This document shows, piece by piece, positions 33,225 to 46,647 of a stretch of DNA of 64,000 nucleotides (within the stretch, counting starts at the first letter, position 1; every line of letters starts with the position of its first letter). Made by a program: the position numbers and the translations under genes. Source of the stretch: Marchantia polymorpha subsp. ruderalis (lineage: Eukaryota; Streptophyta; Marchantiopsida; Marchantiales; Marchantiaceae); NCBI GenBank assembly GCA_037833965.1, contig AP031358.1, positions 8,688,001 to 8,752,000 on the forward strand. Direction: 5' to 3'. The notes beneath the pieces are model-generated. The model ran no database searches, was not told where the DNA came from, and saw nothing but the letters and a program-made list of their open reading frames with translations.

Positions 33225-36200
33225 GTAAGCTCACTAAACCTTGGCTCCACTGTTTCAGGGGCTTGTGCTCTCGTGGCTAATTTTACAAGACTTGGTGCAA
33301 TACCACCCCGTAATTCTCAATACGTTCTGAAACTAGCAAGATCAAGTACATTATAGACTGTCCATCACCAGAACCCTTGTACCGAAGCTCACTTACTCCT
33401 GACGTGTTGCCTAATTTTGTGAGAGAGAGTGCTGGAAACATTCCTCACTACGACGATGACGATTAATAGTCATGCGAGCAGAGGAGAACGTGGCCATCAT
33501 GGGTCGGTATTGTACCTCTTTACTCACCACCACCAGCTCAAGAAACCAAAGGTTTCCTTTTAAAAATGGACACGGTATGCATCTCACTCGCTCCCTCGAG
33601 GCCCGAACTGTTTCAGCCACTTTCGTAAACAGTGATGGCAATGAAAGCTTTGGCTCTTGAAACGGCGAAGGAAATCATAATGTCCAGAAAGGTTACGTTC
33701 GGAGTAGTTATAAGTTCACTGTTTTCATGAGACCTGCTCTGGAGAGCATTGATCGCCCATTACTTGAATATGGATTTGCCTCAGGAACGAACAGCGATCG
33801 AAGAGTTCAAGCTCTCTGTTCGTTAGAAAATTTGATTGTCGTCGACAAGGAATCAGAATCAAGAAACTTTCGACTCCGAATGTGCTCACCGGCAGACAGT
33901 AATCTTTATGAGTTGGCATGAGTTATTTCCAACTTGAGCTCGAGTGGTATTGAGCTTGGACTGGTCGGTCAAACTGCTTGACTCCCTCTGTAAGAACCGG
34001 AATGCGGTGGAGGAGGAACAGGACCACTGTAAGTAATTAGGGATCTCAATGGGAGCAATTGGAGCACTTCTCTGCGTGTTTCTTGCACTTTCTCATCGCT
34101 TTCCTGTTCAAAAAACTTGTACACTATGGGTGATTGCAGACAGACAATTGTTTTCTTAAAATACAGCGAAAGGATTTGGATATATGTCGATGAAGTACAT
34201 CAACTAATCGGATCGTGCGCGTTGGGAGGGTTTGCTGCTGGAGCATGCAGACAGAGGCGTCATGAATGATTCCTCAGAATGTATCTATATTCATGTTGTA
34301 TTCAGTGATTGAGAGCTCTGAGTTTCGTTCACTTCCTCTCCAGTTTTCACTTTCCTGATCTATTTGTCAGCTTACACTCCATTGCTAGGAGGCCAATTCC
34401 TCCAATGATGTTTTTTCAGGGTAAGTCAGACGATATATTCTCGTTTCGGCTGGAGCTCTTCACCAGCACTTTTTACTTGTTTGGATCACTTTGTGATGTT
34501 GTCTGATTCAAGAGTTAGAATGGCGGTTCTGATGTCTGGTACAGCGGTGAGCTTTGTGATTGTATCTTCAGCCTCTGACGATAATACTCACCAAGAAGTT
34601 GAAAAATCTCACATTAAGAAACTTATCTTTTGACTGATATGTTAATTATATGTAGTTCACAAATAAGATGATAATTGCGCAGCCTTTTCTGCTATGCAAT
34701 CCTCTTCCCGTCGTTGAACGTTGCCGTCCGTCAATTCTCATATCCTAGTTCTACGAACCCGTATGCTTTTCGCACTTGGATTCATCAACTTTTAACAACT
34801 CACGTTAATGTACATAAAGCAAGGAAGATCAACAATACGCTTTGCTTCAAAGTGTTCACTAGCAATATAAACCCTTCGTACTAATAAAATCCACTGCCTT
34901 GAAAGCTATGGTTGTACTATCAAGTGGGTGCAGATGGTGAGAAAATGACATCTAATGTTTAGGGCAAAAGGAGCTTTTCTTGCGCTAACCTCTTGTGCGT
35001 GCGTGCGTGCGTGAGCAGTAGGCAGGTCATATGAATTCTCTGACGTGTGACCAATCTGGGCTCTCACAGGTGTCATCCATTATTCCTAAACTTTCTATGT
35101 GGCACCAAAGATTCGTGGTTAATCCAGTTTTTTACACCATGTCTGACTTACGTAGTGTCTTCACATATGACAATGATGTGGTAAAAACTTGCACACATGT
35201 CAGTCCAAGCACTACCGTAGAGGCATACAATATGATATGAAAAATGAGTGAACACTCCACTCACAGCACACTTAGGTGAGAACGACACTTGTGTTTTCAG
35301 TTGCTTGTACGAGTAAGATAACGTGTAAAATCCAACAGACGAAACTCTCATGGAAACTTTTCCGGAAACCCGAACAGCCTAACAAATAAACTTACCTCCA
35401 TTCTCGTCTCTTGCTTTTCATTAAATCAATAGAGCATGGAGAAACCAACCGTTCCAACGAGGCTGCGTGATGTAGATTGAGGCCGACCAGTGCACACTGA
35501 AGATTCGGCTGGAAAGCGTCATTATTCAGGCGTGATATGCGTCCAATCTTTTTGGCAAAATTTATCGTTTGGAAAAGTTTGCGATCTCTAGCCTTAAGAT
35601 TACGACAAGATTACGACAAGAGAATTTTGGAAAGCGATGAGAGTTCACATGTGAAGGTTCCTGGTCAACCTTCATATGCGGAAAAGATGATTTTTATCTT
35701 TTGTATTATTCCAGTTCCAGCAACATTAGGCCTCTTCTGAATAATGCTTGCAAGAAGATGTGCTTACTTCCATTTCTTTGCAGTGATCAAAGTGAAGGTG
35801 ACGATAATTTACTTTCATTTTTATGTCATTTTGTTGTTTGGTTTTGGCTCACAAGAAGTCTTCGGATGATCCTTGTGATTATGCCTTAACTTTTAATCGG
35901 AAATTATCATTCAAATGCATACTGATGTGGTTGTAATTGAAGATATCGTATAACCTTTAAAGCTTAGTATTCAGAAGATCAATTTCTGATCACGAGATTA
36001 CCATCCAATCAATAAACTCCGGAATAATAGACTCTCATTTGCTTCCTGCTGTGACAACTTACTCCCGATTCACAAATGGTTGATAGAAGGAAGTTACCGT
36101 GTGTCTGTGCATTTCTTAGTAATAAAAATGCTGAAGTTAACTGCTGCTTTGTTAATAGTTGTCATAATATAGAATGGAGTATACTCCTCGATCCTACATA

Positions 36201-37031
36201 TCAACAAGGAAGAGGAGAGCTGAATCACCGCTATGCTTTATCCTGGGTTAAATATCGTCAGGATCATGTTAGGCAAACCAGTCATAAACGATATACAGAG
36301 GTTCATTCTGAAACTTCCGACCGTACCGTATCACGATAGAGCAAAGGCTAGCAATATGTCAACCTTCTACTCATACTTGGGGTGTTGACTTTTGGTGTCA
36401 TGTCCGTGGTGAGGGGAAACAAAGTCCAGATGCCTGCTGCGTAGGTATGGGGAAGAAAGTGGTACGTTTCGTCTAGTAACATGGCCTTGCGTCTTGGTGT
36501 GGGTTGGATTTTCTCGATGAAGATTTTCTGAGACTCGCCATCTTGGCATTTACCAGCTCGACTTTCTAGCAATGTGGATGGATGGAGATTCTCCAGCGCT
36601 CTCTGCCCGACATATAATATATTATATCGAGTGGCGAGACTTCTCCATTTATTTTCGACCATATCACAAGCAAGCTCAGTAATCAATCAGTCGTGTGTAC
36701 TACAAACCTTGGTCTAGTGACTCTAGTCCATCGTTTGAATGCGAGGAACCAGCAAGGAAACTCCGGAATAGTTTTCCGACCATCCTTTGCCTCTCGCTCC
36801 CACTTCTTTTGTGGATAAGTGCAAGTGATTTTACTGAATGTCACTTTCTTCTTGACGATTTTTGACGTTTTTCTTGATGATATCTTGCAAGACATGTTTA
36901 AGGTAACTTGATGGAAACTTGCGGCTGGAACACAAGACTTCTATTACATTTCCACTTTATCCGGAGAACCGGAGGATTGCGGTATTTAACGGGACTGGCC
37001 ATGCGTTGTGTTAGCAATATTTAAGATGAAA

Positions 37032-37035
<4 letters not shown>
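33225..37035. other. No gene recognised
   Basis: Mixed-composition DNA. Frames of up to about 110 codons (for example minus 36686-36348) match nothing I know and show no domain. Small features: a (TGCG)n run at 34994-35012 and an 11-bp tandem duplication near 35598-35620. Confidence 0.45.

Positions 37036-37098
<63 letters not shown>
37036..37098. repeat. (TA)n microsatellite
   Basis: About 31 uninterrupted TA units. Confidence 0.98.
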
Positions 37099-37099
<1 letters not shown>

Positions 37100-38145
37100 T
37101 TCTTCTTTGTTACAGACTTGAACATGTGATTGGGACATGATAATTCAAGCAAGAAAAGGCCATGAGATCACATTCTGATTTAATACCTGCACATATCCAG
37201 GTACCAAAAATCGAATCGACTTATATCTCCTAATCAATTTATCACGTATCAAAATATAATTGAGAATATTCTTCCAGTTTCGCTTACAGTTATATGAGTA
37301 AGATTAAAACCAAATTCAGCTTACATAAAATACATATAAGAAATTCAAACCGATAGCAAAAATGAGTTAATCTGGAGACACATGGAATTCAACTTTAGCA
37401 TATTAAACTAGAGGCAGACTGTCTCCAAGGAGATCAAAACTCAACTGACATCTTCAAAATGAAGGGAAAGAGGACGATGACTTGGATCAAACTGCACCAC
37501 ACTCCACAGAACGAGATTCGAATATAGGAACAAAACGAGAATGGAAAGGAAGAAGCAGCAGCTTCTGTGTAGGGAGGAATGTTTCTTGGAAATGAGGGGT
37601 TTTCTAGTTTCGAAAAATTCCAGTCATCATGAGGTGATGCAAGGAAAGGTTGAAAAAGTTTGGGGCACTGTAATGCAAGACAAGTGAGGTGATAAGAAGC
37701 GAAGGTGCAAGTCCAAGTGAAGAGTGGAGGGAGGGGCTGGAACGGGACACAGGGAGGCACATCACCTCATTCATGTGAGTCGCTCGAGAGTTCCTCGCTC
37801 GTTCCATAACATTTATTGTTGGGATTGTGCGACAGGCATGCAGACAGACAGATAGACTCACGTCGAGTTCATCTCATGAATCAACCACTCACTCACTCAC
37901 TCGGTTGGAAGATTTCCATCTTGCACGTTTTGCAAGTGCAGTGCAATTTCCCGAATTCGTTTGGTGGGTTGTGGTACACCCTCTCTTCAAGCCCAAGCCC
38001 CTGCTACTGGTATTGCCTGTTCTGCCCAAGGCAAGCCTACTCCCATATCTTCGCCCGCCCTTCCTTTCCCTTTAGCCACATTCTCAATCAAGCGCAGAAC
38101 CTTTCCGACACGTGGAGACGATGGTCCTTATGAGGTTTTCCACAT
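37099..38145. other. No gene recognised
   Basis: Several overlapping frames of 60-108 codons on both strands (37434-38149) arise because this stretch is C/T-rich and poor in stops. Their translations are low-complexity and frames on opposite strands compete, so I do not call a gene. Confidence 0.45.
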
Positions 38146-38384
38146 ATAGCCGCTCCTTTCTGTGAATAATCTAAGAGTATCTATAAATCTGCGAAAAGAA
38201 GTATGTCTTGAATTCAACTGAAGACTGGGGGCTCCTTTCTGAAAATAAACTTCTGAACGTGCAAATCTATGTGAGACATCTTTACAATTGAATGTACCGA
38301 AAGGCAGTGGATCCTTTAAGCCCGTAGGTCTTCACATCGTTTTTTATTTCAGTGGGCCCCATAAACAAATTTAATAATTTTTCA

Positions 38385-38425
<41 letters not shown>

Positions 38426-38720
38426 GATAAGTAATGCACTTGAATATACCAGCAGATGGGGCTCACCCAGTTCACGGGCTACCGTTTATATAGCCGTTTA
38501 CCATTTACATAGCCGACTATCTTAATATGAAAATTAGTCGGAGAAGGTGGTTGATATCGTTGTATGAGAATAACCTGACATATTCTTATATCTGTGAAGA
38601 AAAGAGCAGTTGATTTTCCAAGGACGGGGATCTTTTTCGTGAATAATTAAAAACTATGTGTGATCATCTCTGTGAATAGCAGTACACTTGAATTGCCAGA
38701 TGATGGCTCCTTCCTGGGAA
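38146..38720. repeat. Diverged tandem repeat, about 79-bp units
   Basis: Blocks like GGCTCCTTTCTG(T)GAATAA, followed some 40 bp later by CACTTGAATT, recur: at about 38150 and 38229 (79 bp apart) and again at about 38627 and 38706 (79 bp apart), with degraded units between. The array is interrupted by an (AT)n tract at 38387-38422. It is old. Confidence 0.6.
38387..38422. repeat. (AT)n microsatellite
   Basis: About 18 AT units, inside the diverged 79-bp repeat array. Confidence 0.97.
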
Positions 38721-41700
38721 CTGTTGGGGAGAGCAGAGGCCTTAAATCTGGTGGGGCAAGAGGAGACAGAGGTACTAGCAGGGAGGGAGTAGGGGGCGAA
38801 CGCCGCTGCGTTTTGTTGAACCACGTTTAGGCAACACGCGATGCCTCTGTTCACCGTGTACGGGCTGTAAGCGCCTAGACTAGGAACTGTAATAGTGCAA
38901 GCAACTACTCCGGTCAAACGTTGGTTAGTTAGACATTACAGCATTTGTTGAAAGTAAAATTGTGTTTTCTGGGTATCCTCCAATTTCTCGTCAGTAGACA
39001 GAACCTTAGCTATGGTTAGGTCCAATCATTTTGGGTTACCAACAAGCTATGGGAACCCAGCTCAGTCGAGTACTGTATGTGTGGTCAACAATACTATATG
39101 GGTTCGAATAAACTTAGTCAGATGATTGAAAAAGATTCGGTTGTATGATTCACAGATACTCGATTTTTCCTCTGCGTTTCTGGATAATAAATCATCTAGA
39201 AGCGCAAGGTTACATTATTTTTAAGAAATAAGTACATATTCGAGATCAATGGTTTTTTCTTGAAAAAAATTGTGATATGTTATGAACTAACTCAACCACT
39301 ACTGACCCGAAATCCTCTACCTAAATATCAGCAACGCAGTTCTTGAACAAAATATTACTAATATCATATAATTAAGCATGAACTATGAGATGAAATATGA
39401 TCAATCATTAATTTGAACGTTGACCTTACAATATTGTAATTTGAAACAGAGAAGAATCATCTTTTAGAAGAAAAGGGAAGAAATTTTTTATCATAACCAG
39501 ATTCTGGATAAAAACAAAACATAACAAAACAAAAGGGACTCCCTGTAATTGGCTGCCGATTCAAGTCTGCATGGTGAACATGTACGCCGTTCGATTTCCA
39601 GTCAAGAGATTTGACTTCTATTGCTCTGGCAAAGAGATTCCAAGTATTTTCTTTATAGCCTAGGTCGGATCCATGTCAATTAACTCAATGCACGCAGTTC
39701 GCGTACATGCGAATTTCATGCTGAAATTTAATGAGACTTACTCACCCACGAGATGCCAGTGAAGCTTTCCTCTTTATGTCCCTCTGTTTCTGTCTCAAAT
39801 GATGCACTCCTGGTAATTATAAAAAAATAATTTGCTGGAAGGAGAGGAAGACACTCATGTAATAAATTTAAGAAACGGACTTCTCTATACAAGATCATGA
39901 CTACCCGAGGATTGAACACTCTTGTCCGATAATAACTTACACTGGTTTCCTGTTGGAAAGAGATTTCATTCGAACCTCACGGCTATACGAAATTGGGTGT
40001 TCAAAGCCTCATAACGTCATGATGTTTGCATTGGAAATTTATGGTCATACACCGCAAGGAGATACAATTTACATCTCATCGCTATTTAAGTATCGGCTCT
40101 CTGATTGCCTCCTTCTTCACTCATGAAGTTTTCATCGGAAATTTACAGTCATATGCATCATGAAGTTTGACTAGCTTTGACCGTCCTTTACCCTCGACCA
40201 GATTTTCTGAGTGGCATGATTGGAAACTATTCAGGTATTTATCAGTCGGCTAACTTATTCTGCACGGAGCGCAAGCGTATAATTTCGGGCCTCGCTGCAC
40301 AAATGAACATTTTATCGAAAGACGGAAGAGAGCAGCAGGAGACGTAGAGGAGGGTCTGGACTTCGCCCGTTCACCTATCGGCGAAAAGGCAAGCATTCTC
40401 TCAGAACCCTAGAACCGCGGGGGAGGGAAAAGAGACGGGCTGCTGCCATCGCCTAGACCGCTTGAAACGACCCGAGGGCGTGGGGCGCGGGACGATCAAG
40501 AAAGCAGCCGAGCTTGGTAGGTGGAGAAATTCAACATGGTTTTTGAATTTCAAGGTTAATTTCTTACCATGCGAGGAGTTTTTTATGATTACCAGGTTGA
40601 CCCAGCGTAGAGGCAGTTCCGACTATTCAAAGTAAAACCCTGGCATAGACTCTTTCACCAGCTTGTAATATTAGAAAAAGATGCACCAGACTTTTACTTC
40701 TAAGCAAATGAGCATGGATTTCCACCCTTTATGCATACATCTTTATCCTCCGAGTTTTCCTTTTTCCTTTTAGCATTTCAACGCACTATGTGTCTTATGA
40801 TTTTTCGTAAGAGGAATGAATGATTTTGTCATATCAGCAAACATACCAAGGTCCAGTGCTCAAGCCTACTTTCTATTATGTCGAAATTTATGTAGACTTA
40901 TTTTCAAAATATTCTCATATAAATTACAGTTGATTCCAAACACTTCAAAAGAAATTTCAAGTTAGAATATGCCCCAAAAATACTGTTTTTTATAAACTTA
41001 ATCCTTTTCTTATCAATTCAAAAATTATTACTTATAAACATGAAGAGATTGCATGAAGATTTTCAGTGAATAGTACATTGGTTTGAGGTGAAATGCTCAA
41101 TAAAGCCAGTGAATCCCGATTCTTTCAATTTGAATATTTGCAGAAAGAAATATTTTGAAATTAATATGAATAGAAATTGCAAAACGGGCATTATCTTTGG
41201 TTGAAGGCTCTTTTCTAAATGATTCAATAGAGAAGGGTATGTATGTTAAACTTATGACGGAGAGCGCTAATTCTATATTATAAGATATTATCTTTAAAAT
41301 ATTTAATACTAAAAAACTACTCATTAAATAATCTCTAGGAAAAGAAAAGCATTTCTTTAAAATTTCAAGCTAATGTAATGATATATAGTAAAAAATTTGG
41401 ATTTCTGAAATCCCCTTACAATCTTAGTTATTACTCATAAAATGTCATATCAAATAGGATGTGCCATCAGCATAACATGAGGTTTCAATTTCTGGTGCAT
41501 TTTACTTAAACTTCAACGAGTTATTAATAAATGCAAAGCTTGCAGATTAATCTTCACATTTGTAAATAGATATATACAATGTTATGTTTGCAGATGGGCG
41601 TTTCTATCTTCACTTACACGATGATTGCGATTTAGTCGAAGTAAAGCTCAAGAAATTTAGAAAATTTGATACCAATTGAATAATTACCTTAACTATCTCC

Positions 41701-43336
41701 AGTATAATAATATAAAGTTCTGCGGTTGGACCTCGTCCCATCGCGTTGTTGATGTTGGCTTCAGAGAAGCATATAAATACTTTTTTCTTCCCAAAGATTC
41801 CTTTCTAGTGCACGTAACCCGGCTTTGCAGGAAAAGAATTCTACTGTACCTCGATTTACCGAGAAATTGACCGTTCGACAGCAGGAGCTCACAAGAATAA
41901 CGATTTTGGCTTTTATTTCTTTCGCGAAAAACATCGGTAGTGCTGCAACTTTCCCACATCAAATATCAGATTTATTATATTAAATCTGATTCGAAATAAT
42001 CTCATGACAGGAATTTATTACTGTACCAAGAGGGGAAAAAAGCTGCAGGTACGGCACAGTCCGTGTCTCTGTCTCTCTGTCCTGCGCTGCCCGTACGCTA
42101 TTCTTATCTTGTTGCCTTGCATAGAATTAAATGGTTCTCACTGAACCCTACGGGAAGCTACCGGGGCAAAGGCCGGGGGCAGACCGACCAACCTGCCCGG
42201 TCCCTAATCAAAAAACAAGTATTAACAAGTTTAAGTTAAGCTGTCTAGAATAGTAAGTTCCATGCTAAACGACATCCGACGGTCCAATAAAAGTTCAAAT
42301 CCTGTCTATTAGCAACTTCCCAACTCTGGTAAAAGGTGATGAAGTCAATTGGATTTTCTAGCTCGACACGTCATCGGGGACCAAGCTGCCAGTCAAAATA
42401 CTCACTCTCAAGTCTTCCTGCGTCATGGCTCCACGGGTCTCCGCTGCTGCCAGAGGCCTGAAGGGAAGGAGGAGAGAGGAGAGAAGGATGGGAAACCGGC
42501 AATGCAGCCCTGTCTACTCTGTGCCGGCTTGTGCCCCGGTCGAGGACAGCCGGTGACCAGCTACATCGTGCTGCTTGGAAGAGCCAGATTCGCCTGCAAG
42601 ATATCCTGAAGGTCGAGATTCTTTGGCTTCCCAAGGACCCTGCAGTGTCGGGGATTTTGAGTGATTGACTGTGGAGACTGCGCACGTAAAGCGACAGTCG
42701 AGATGTTCACTACTCCAACCGACGGCGACCCTCTCTATACGGACTGTATAACATGCAGATCTTCATCCTGATTTATACGTCATATATATACAGTTTTTAT
42801 ACATGGGGATGAAACCCACACATTGCATCGTAGGCCCCTCACTTTCATACATACACTGACTATTCAGCTTCTCAAGTTTGTTCAGCTCACTCACTGTCGG
42901 AAGGCAACCGACGGGAAGCGAGCAAACCACGGCATAAGGAAGACCTGAGGTTGTCCCAATTGTCAACGTCCGGTGAGTAATTATGGGCCGCTAATGAATC
43001 AACAGTGGAGAGCGCTCTGTAATAATATTCCCTGTCGAATGCATCATTGTCACAGTGTTCACAATGATCCTTCTGAAGATCTACGAGTCGAATCGAAGGC
43101 TGTTGCCGTCCCAAGCAATGCCGTCATCCTTCAAATGGAGTATTCGATGACGTGGCTGGTGTGACTACTGTGGTTGCGGGTCATGGTCTGCATTTGTGGA
43201 ATGTGCCAAAATTTATGCGGTTTACATCTCCAGCAGATGAAAGTTTTGGCCTGGAGCGTTAAAGCTGAGTGGTGCGGCAGACCTTTGTCACGGAATCTTA
43301 CCCTAACACTTGTTCGGGACGTGGCACATTCTAACT
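38721..43336. other. No gene recognised; includes a GC-rich patch at 40260-40530
   Basis: The patch at about 40260-40530 is clearly GC-richer than its surroundings (GGGGGAGGGAAAAGAGACGG, GGGCGTGGGGCGCGGGACG). It could be a promoter, a leader exon or a transposon scrap, but no frame or signal decides. A small inverted repeat, 10-bp arms, lies near 41966-41991. 40600-41650 is AT-rich. A minus-strand frame at 38917-38654 (87 codons) has a CC pair but no convincing family match. Confidence 0.45.
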
Positions 43337-43362
43337 TTATGTATCTAGCTATAGATACATAA
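43337..43362. repeat. Inverted repeat, 11-bp arms, 4-nt loop
   Basis: 43337-43347 (TTATGTATCTA) and 43352-43362 are exact reverse complements. Confidence 0.8.
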
Positions 43363-43630
43363 ATTTTGAATTCCAAATTTGGTGCGTGAGTTTCATCAGT
43401 CATTCCCACAAATGTCACAACGGGTTCACAAAGTGAATAGTGGCCACGAATAATTCAACGATAGATTAAAGCTCATTTCTCACTCTATATTAGCTCACGC
43501 CATGAAATTTTCTGATGGTATTTTATCTTTTTTATCTGATATACATTATTTTTACAAAAATTAATAAAATTTCTATATAATGTGGATGAATCTCAATGAT
43601 ACATATTCATCCAATCAATAATGATAAATA

Positions 43631-43848
43631 TGTTATGCAATAAAACTGAGATTGCACAAACAAACGCAGACTATGAAAATACGTGGTTGGCTATGTTAAA
43701 CTACATTCACAGCAAAACAAGTCTTTCACTAATAAAAGCCTAATTTGTATCATTCATAGTTTTTGCTAGTTCTTTTAAGACAGTTCCATCTAGCTAAGAT
43801 TAAACCCTTAGGAGTTGAAGAAGACATGAGTAAACTCTTAATAATATC
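43631..43848 (-). repeat. 3' LTR of the minus-strand Copia-like fossil
   Basis: It aligns with 46238-46457. Landmarks are CCTAATTTGTATCAT near 43741 and TTTTTGCTAGTTCTTTTA near 43759. The inner end is set by the purine tract at about 43849. Confidence 0.62.
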
Positions 43849-46237
43849 CCCTTAATTCATGTCTTGTGAAAAGTAACATCCAACCTACATAATTACTATT
43901 CACTATTCTAAAATATAATGTTCTAAAAACTAAAACTAACTAAAATTCAATTGTAGCCAAAACATGATAAAGTAAGTAAGCAGGAGTATATATATATAGT
44001 TTAAAAAATTGCAAACTAAATTCTCCGTATTTTTTAAATGAAAAATTTACAAAATAATACAATATAGTCTAAAAATTAATTTAAGAAATTTATTTCGATC
44101 AGTGCATGAGCTGAATTGAATTTGATATCAATCTTAAAATGCTCAAATTTCTGAATAAAAATACATTGATAATAAACAAGGTCTGATATTAACGTGTTTT
44201 ATTTTGTTGTTTTATCATTTGATTTGTAGCAAGATATAACACACTTTAACTACCACGATGAAGATTGACAAACTAATATTTTAGTTACATCTTAGTAATA
44301 AGCATATTCAATCAAATAGTTTATTTTCTTACTTTTACTATCATTTCATGTCAATCTTCTATTGTGGATTAAGGTACACACTTTTAAACAGAAGAGTGGT
44401 AATTAATTTATAAACTACCAAGTCTAAACACATATTCAATAATAGATTTTTTTCTTCTTTAAAACTTGTTCATAGTCACATCAACATGGACTAATAAGAA
44501 TTTGCCATTGTCTATCAAAAGATCAAACTAAAATTCAAAATCCTTAGTACTCTTTAGGTAGTTGAAAATCTATCACAACTACCGAAGTCCCTGTTTGCAA
44601 ATTTTACATGTCTGTTTTCATATTTAAAACAATATAAGTTTTGTGTATACTATTAAATTCATGAGGTTATTCATTGCTGTTTTATAGTTAATGGATGACA
44701 TATTATTTTTATGACATTTATATAATATTAAGGCACAAAAATTTTGAAATGAAATGTCAAAAAGGTTTATATTACTTTAGAATTATCATGTTAAAGTTTT
44801 CAAGTACAGCTTGAATGTACTTGCATTGATTTGTCTATCAAATTATTTTACTACTTAGGAGCTTTCTTCCATCCATAAAATTATTTTAAAAACCTACAAA
44901 CCAACCTTTTGAACAAAAATTTTTCAAAAACAATCAATATTTTCAAGTAGTTTTTTTCTCCTGACAGTTTTTGTTTTTTGTTTTTTGAATATCACTCTAG
45001 TTGTCTTTTGTGTAAAATTCTAATTTAGACCACAAGATCAAGTTTATATTTGTAATTTTCAGCTTGTCTTTGATTCATCTTTTCTTGAGCATATTATCAT
45101 GTTCATCGTATTGCACATGCAGTACGATGATTATGTCAAATTTTGGTTCACAAGACTTTATGATCGCCACTTTTTCAAGTAAAACACTTGAGTTTTTCTT
45201 TTGTTACGTTTTTTATGAATGATTCTTTATTTGACTCATATGAAAAAACTCGTAAGTACTTAATAATGAGTAGAAAATGATATTTTTCTGTCTTTATTCT
45301 AATAATTTTGCTAATATTTTATTGTTAAAATATGGCAACAACATGTGGCTTAGCAGCAAAGATGAAGAGAGATGTGGACGTGATCGAAGTTACTATTGGC
45401 GAGCTTCCAGTCTCTTAGTACATTTTTCAAGATCAAAACTTTGGTTTATGTTGTTATCAAGAATATTTGTGCCAAGCAGATTTTGTGATTGATCACAGCG
45501 TCATACATCTTTTTTGTCAGCGGCACTAAAATTAACATTAGATTCATTGTCGCAAAATAGCCCGATGATATGGATCTAGGGTTGTTGAAGACATATAAAA
45601 TAGACATAACTCTCTTCAAGAGGTGCACATGATGTTTTGAGAAAAAAACATTTACAAAAAGACAGTATTTTGCAATCAAAAGTCAAGCTTGAATTCGGCT
45701 ATGGATAGGTTTGTTGTTCGATTCTTGGAAAAACCAAGATATGCAACACTAACGCACGGAATATCTTGGAATATCTTGCAATATCTTGCAAAACAGCTCC
45801 TGAAGCTCACATGCTCCAAGAGACAAAAAGAAGACAAATATAAAACTCTTCTTATGAAAAGTGCTGTGGAAAATGACAAGGAGTTGAGCAAGTTGCTCAT
45901 AAATGTGAAGATTGCCAATTATGTTAATTTACAAATTATTCATTATGTGTTGCTGCTGAAAAAATCATGAAAACATGTTAACTCGCTTCTGAAATAAAGG
46001 GGTATATTTTTGCTTGATTTAGAAAGTGACAATGTCTATAAGATCAATCTCAAAGAATCCAGTTTTAAATTATCACAAGCCATCCAAATAAGGTTTTTTC
46101 ACAAATATTGTCCACGTATTCTAAAGTAGAGAGTCATTAGTCAGAATCTTTTGCGGAAAAAGCTCTACGCAGAAATCATACTATGTGACATTTTTATTGT
46201 TCCAAACTACATTACAATTATATCCTCAGATATCAAT

Positions 46238-46457
46238 TGTTACAAAGAATGACAAAAATAGTTGAAATCGCATCAATACACATGCGGCATTCAAAATGTG
46301 TGATTAGCCATTGAGAGATAAATTCACAGAAACTAAAAAATTTATAGACCGATAAAATCCTAATTTATATCATCAAGAACTTTTGCTAGTTCTCTTATAT
46401 AGTGAAATCATAATTTAGGTTAAAAAACCTAAATTAAGAAAAGTCATGAGTTCAGTT
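46238..46457 (-). repeat. 5' LTR of the minus-strand Copia-like fossil
   Basis: It aligns with 43631-43848. Landmarks are CCTAATTTATATCAT near 46358 and CTTTTGCTAGTTCTCTTA near 46380. It contains a 10-bp-arm inverted repeat (46412-46421 and 46426-46435) not present in the other LTR. Boundaries are approximate. Confidence 0.6.
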
Positions 46458-46616
46458 CTAGTAAAAAAAAGTAGTATATAAACTTAAAGATGAGTATAGA
46501 TCGTTGAATGAATTACAAGAGTAATTATGTTAACATGGATTTCTGCTATGAAACAACAATAAATGATATCTTAATGGTTTTCATAAGGATATTTCTTACT
46601 AAGTCATTAGTTTTTC

Positions 46617-46647
<31 letters not shown>

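Larger units (their letters stand above)
43631..46457 (-). mobile_element. Copia-like LTR retrotransposon fossil, minus strand
   Basis: Two diverged direct repeats (about 43631-43848 and 46238-46457), both beginning TGTTA, bound an interior of about 2.4 kb. Read on the minus strand, a primer-site-like stretch lies just inside the right repeat (about 46224-46236), and a purine tract with the flank CAAGACATGAATTAAGGGG lies just inside the left one (about 43849-43866). That fits a minus-strand element. The interior resembles parts of the fossil block at 20331-24130, so they are one family. No usable gag or pol remains; a 93-codon plus-strand frame at 45689-45970 is unrecognised. It is old, AT-rich, broken many times and much shorter than a whole element. 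Confidence 0.62.

Noticed and set aside
37434-38149. Several overlapping frames of 60-108 codons
   Set aside because: C/T-rich DNA poor in stops; frames on opposite strands compete and the translations are low-complexity.
38654-38917. 87-codon minus-strand frame with a CC pair, perhaps a lipid-transfer-like protein
   Set aside because: The eight-cysteine spacing of that family is not present, there is no signal peptide, and part lies in the diverged tandem repeat.
42240-42330. Possible tRNA, because of a GTTCAAATCC-type B box
   Set aside because: No acceptor stem, A box or cloverleaf could be formed around it.
45689-45970. 93-codon plus-strand frame inside the minus-strand Copia-like fossil
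   Set aside because: No domain recognised, opposite strand to the element, and it includes a 10-bp tandem repeat near 45758-45790.
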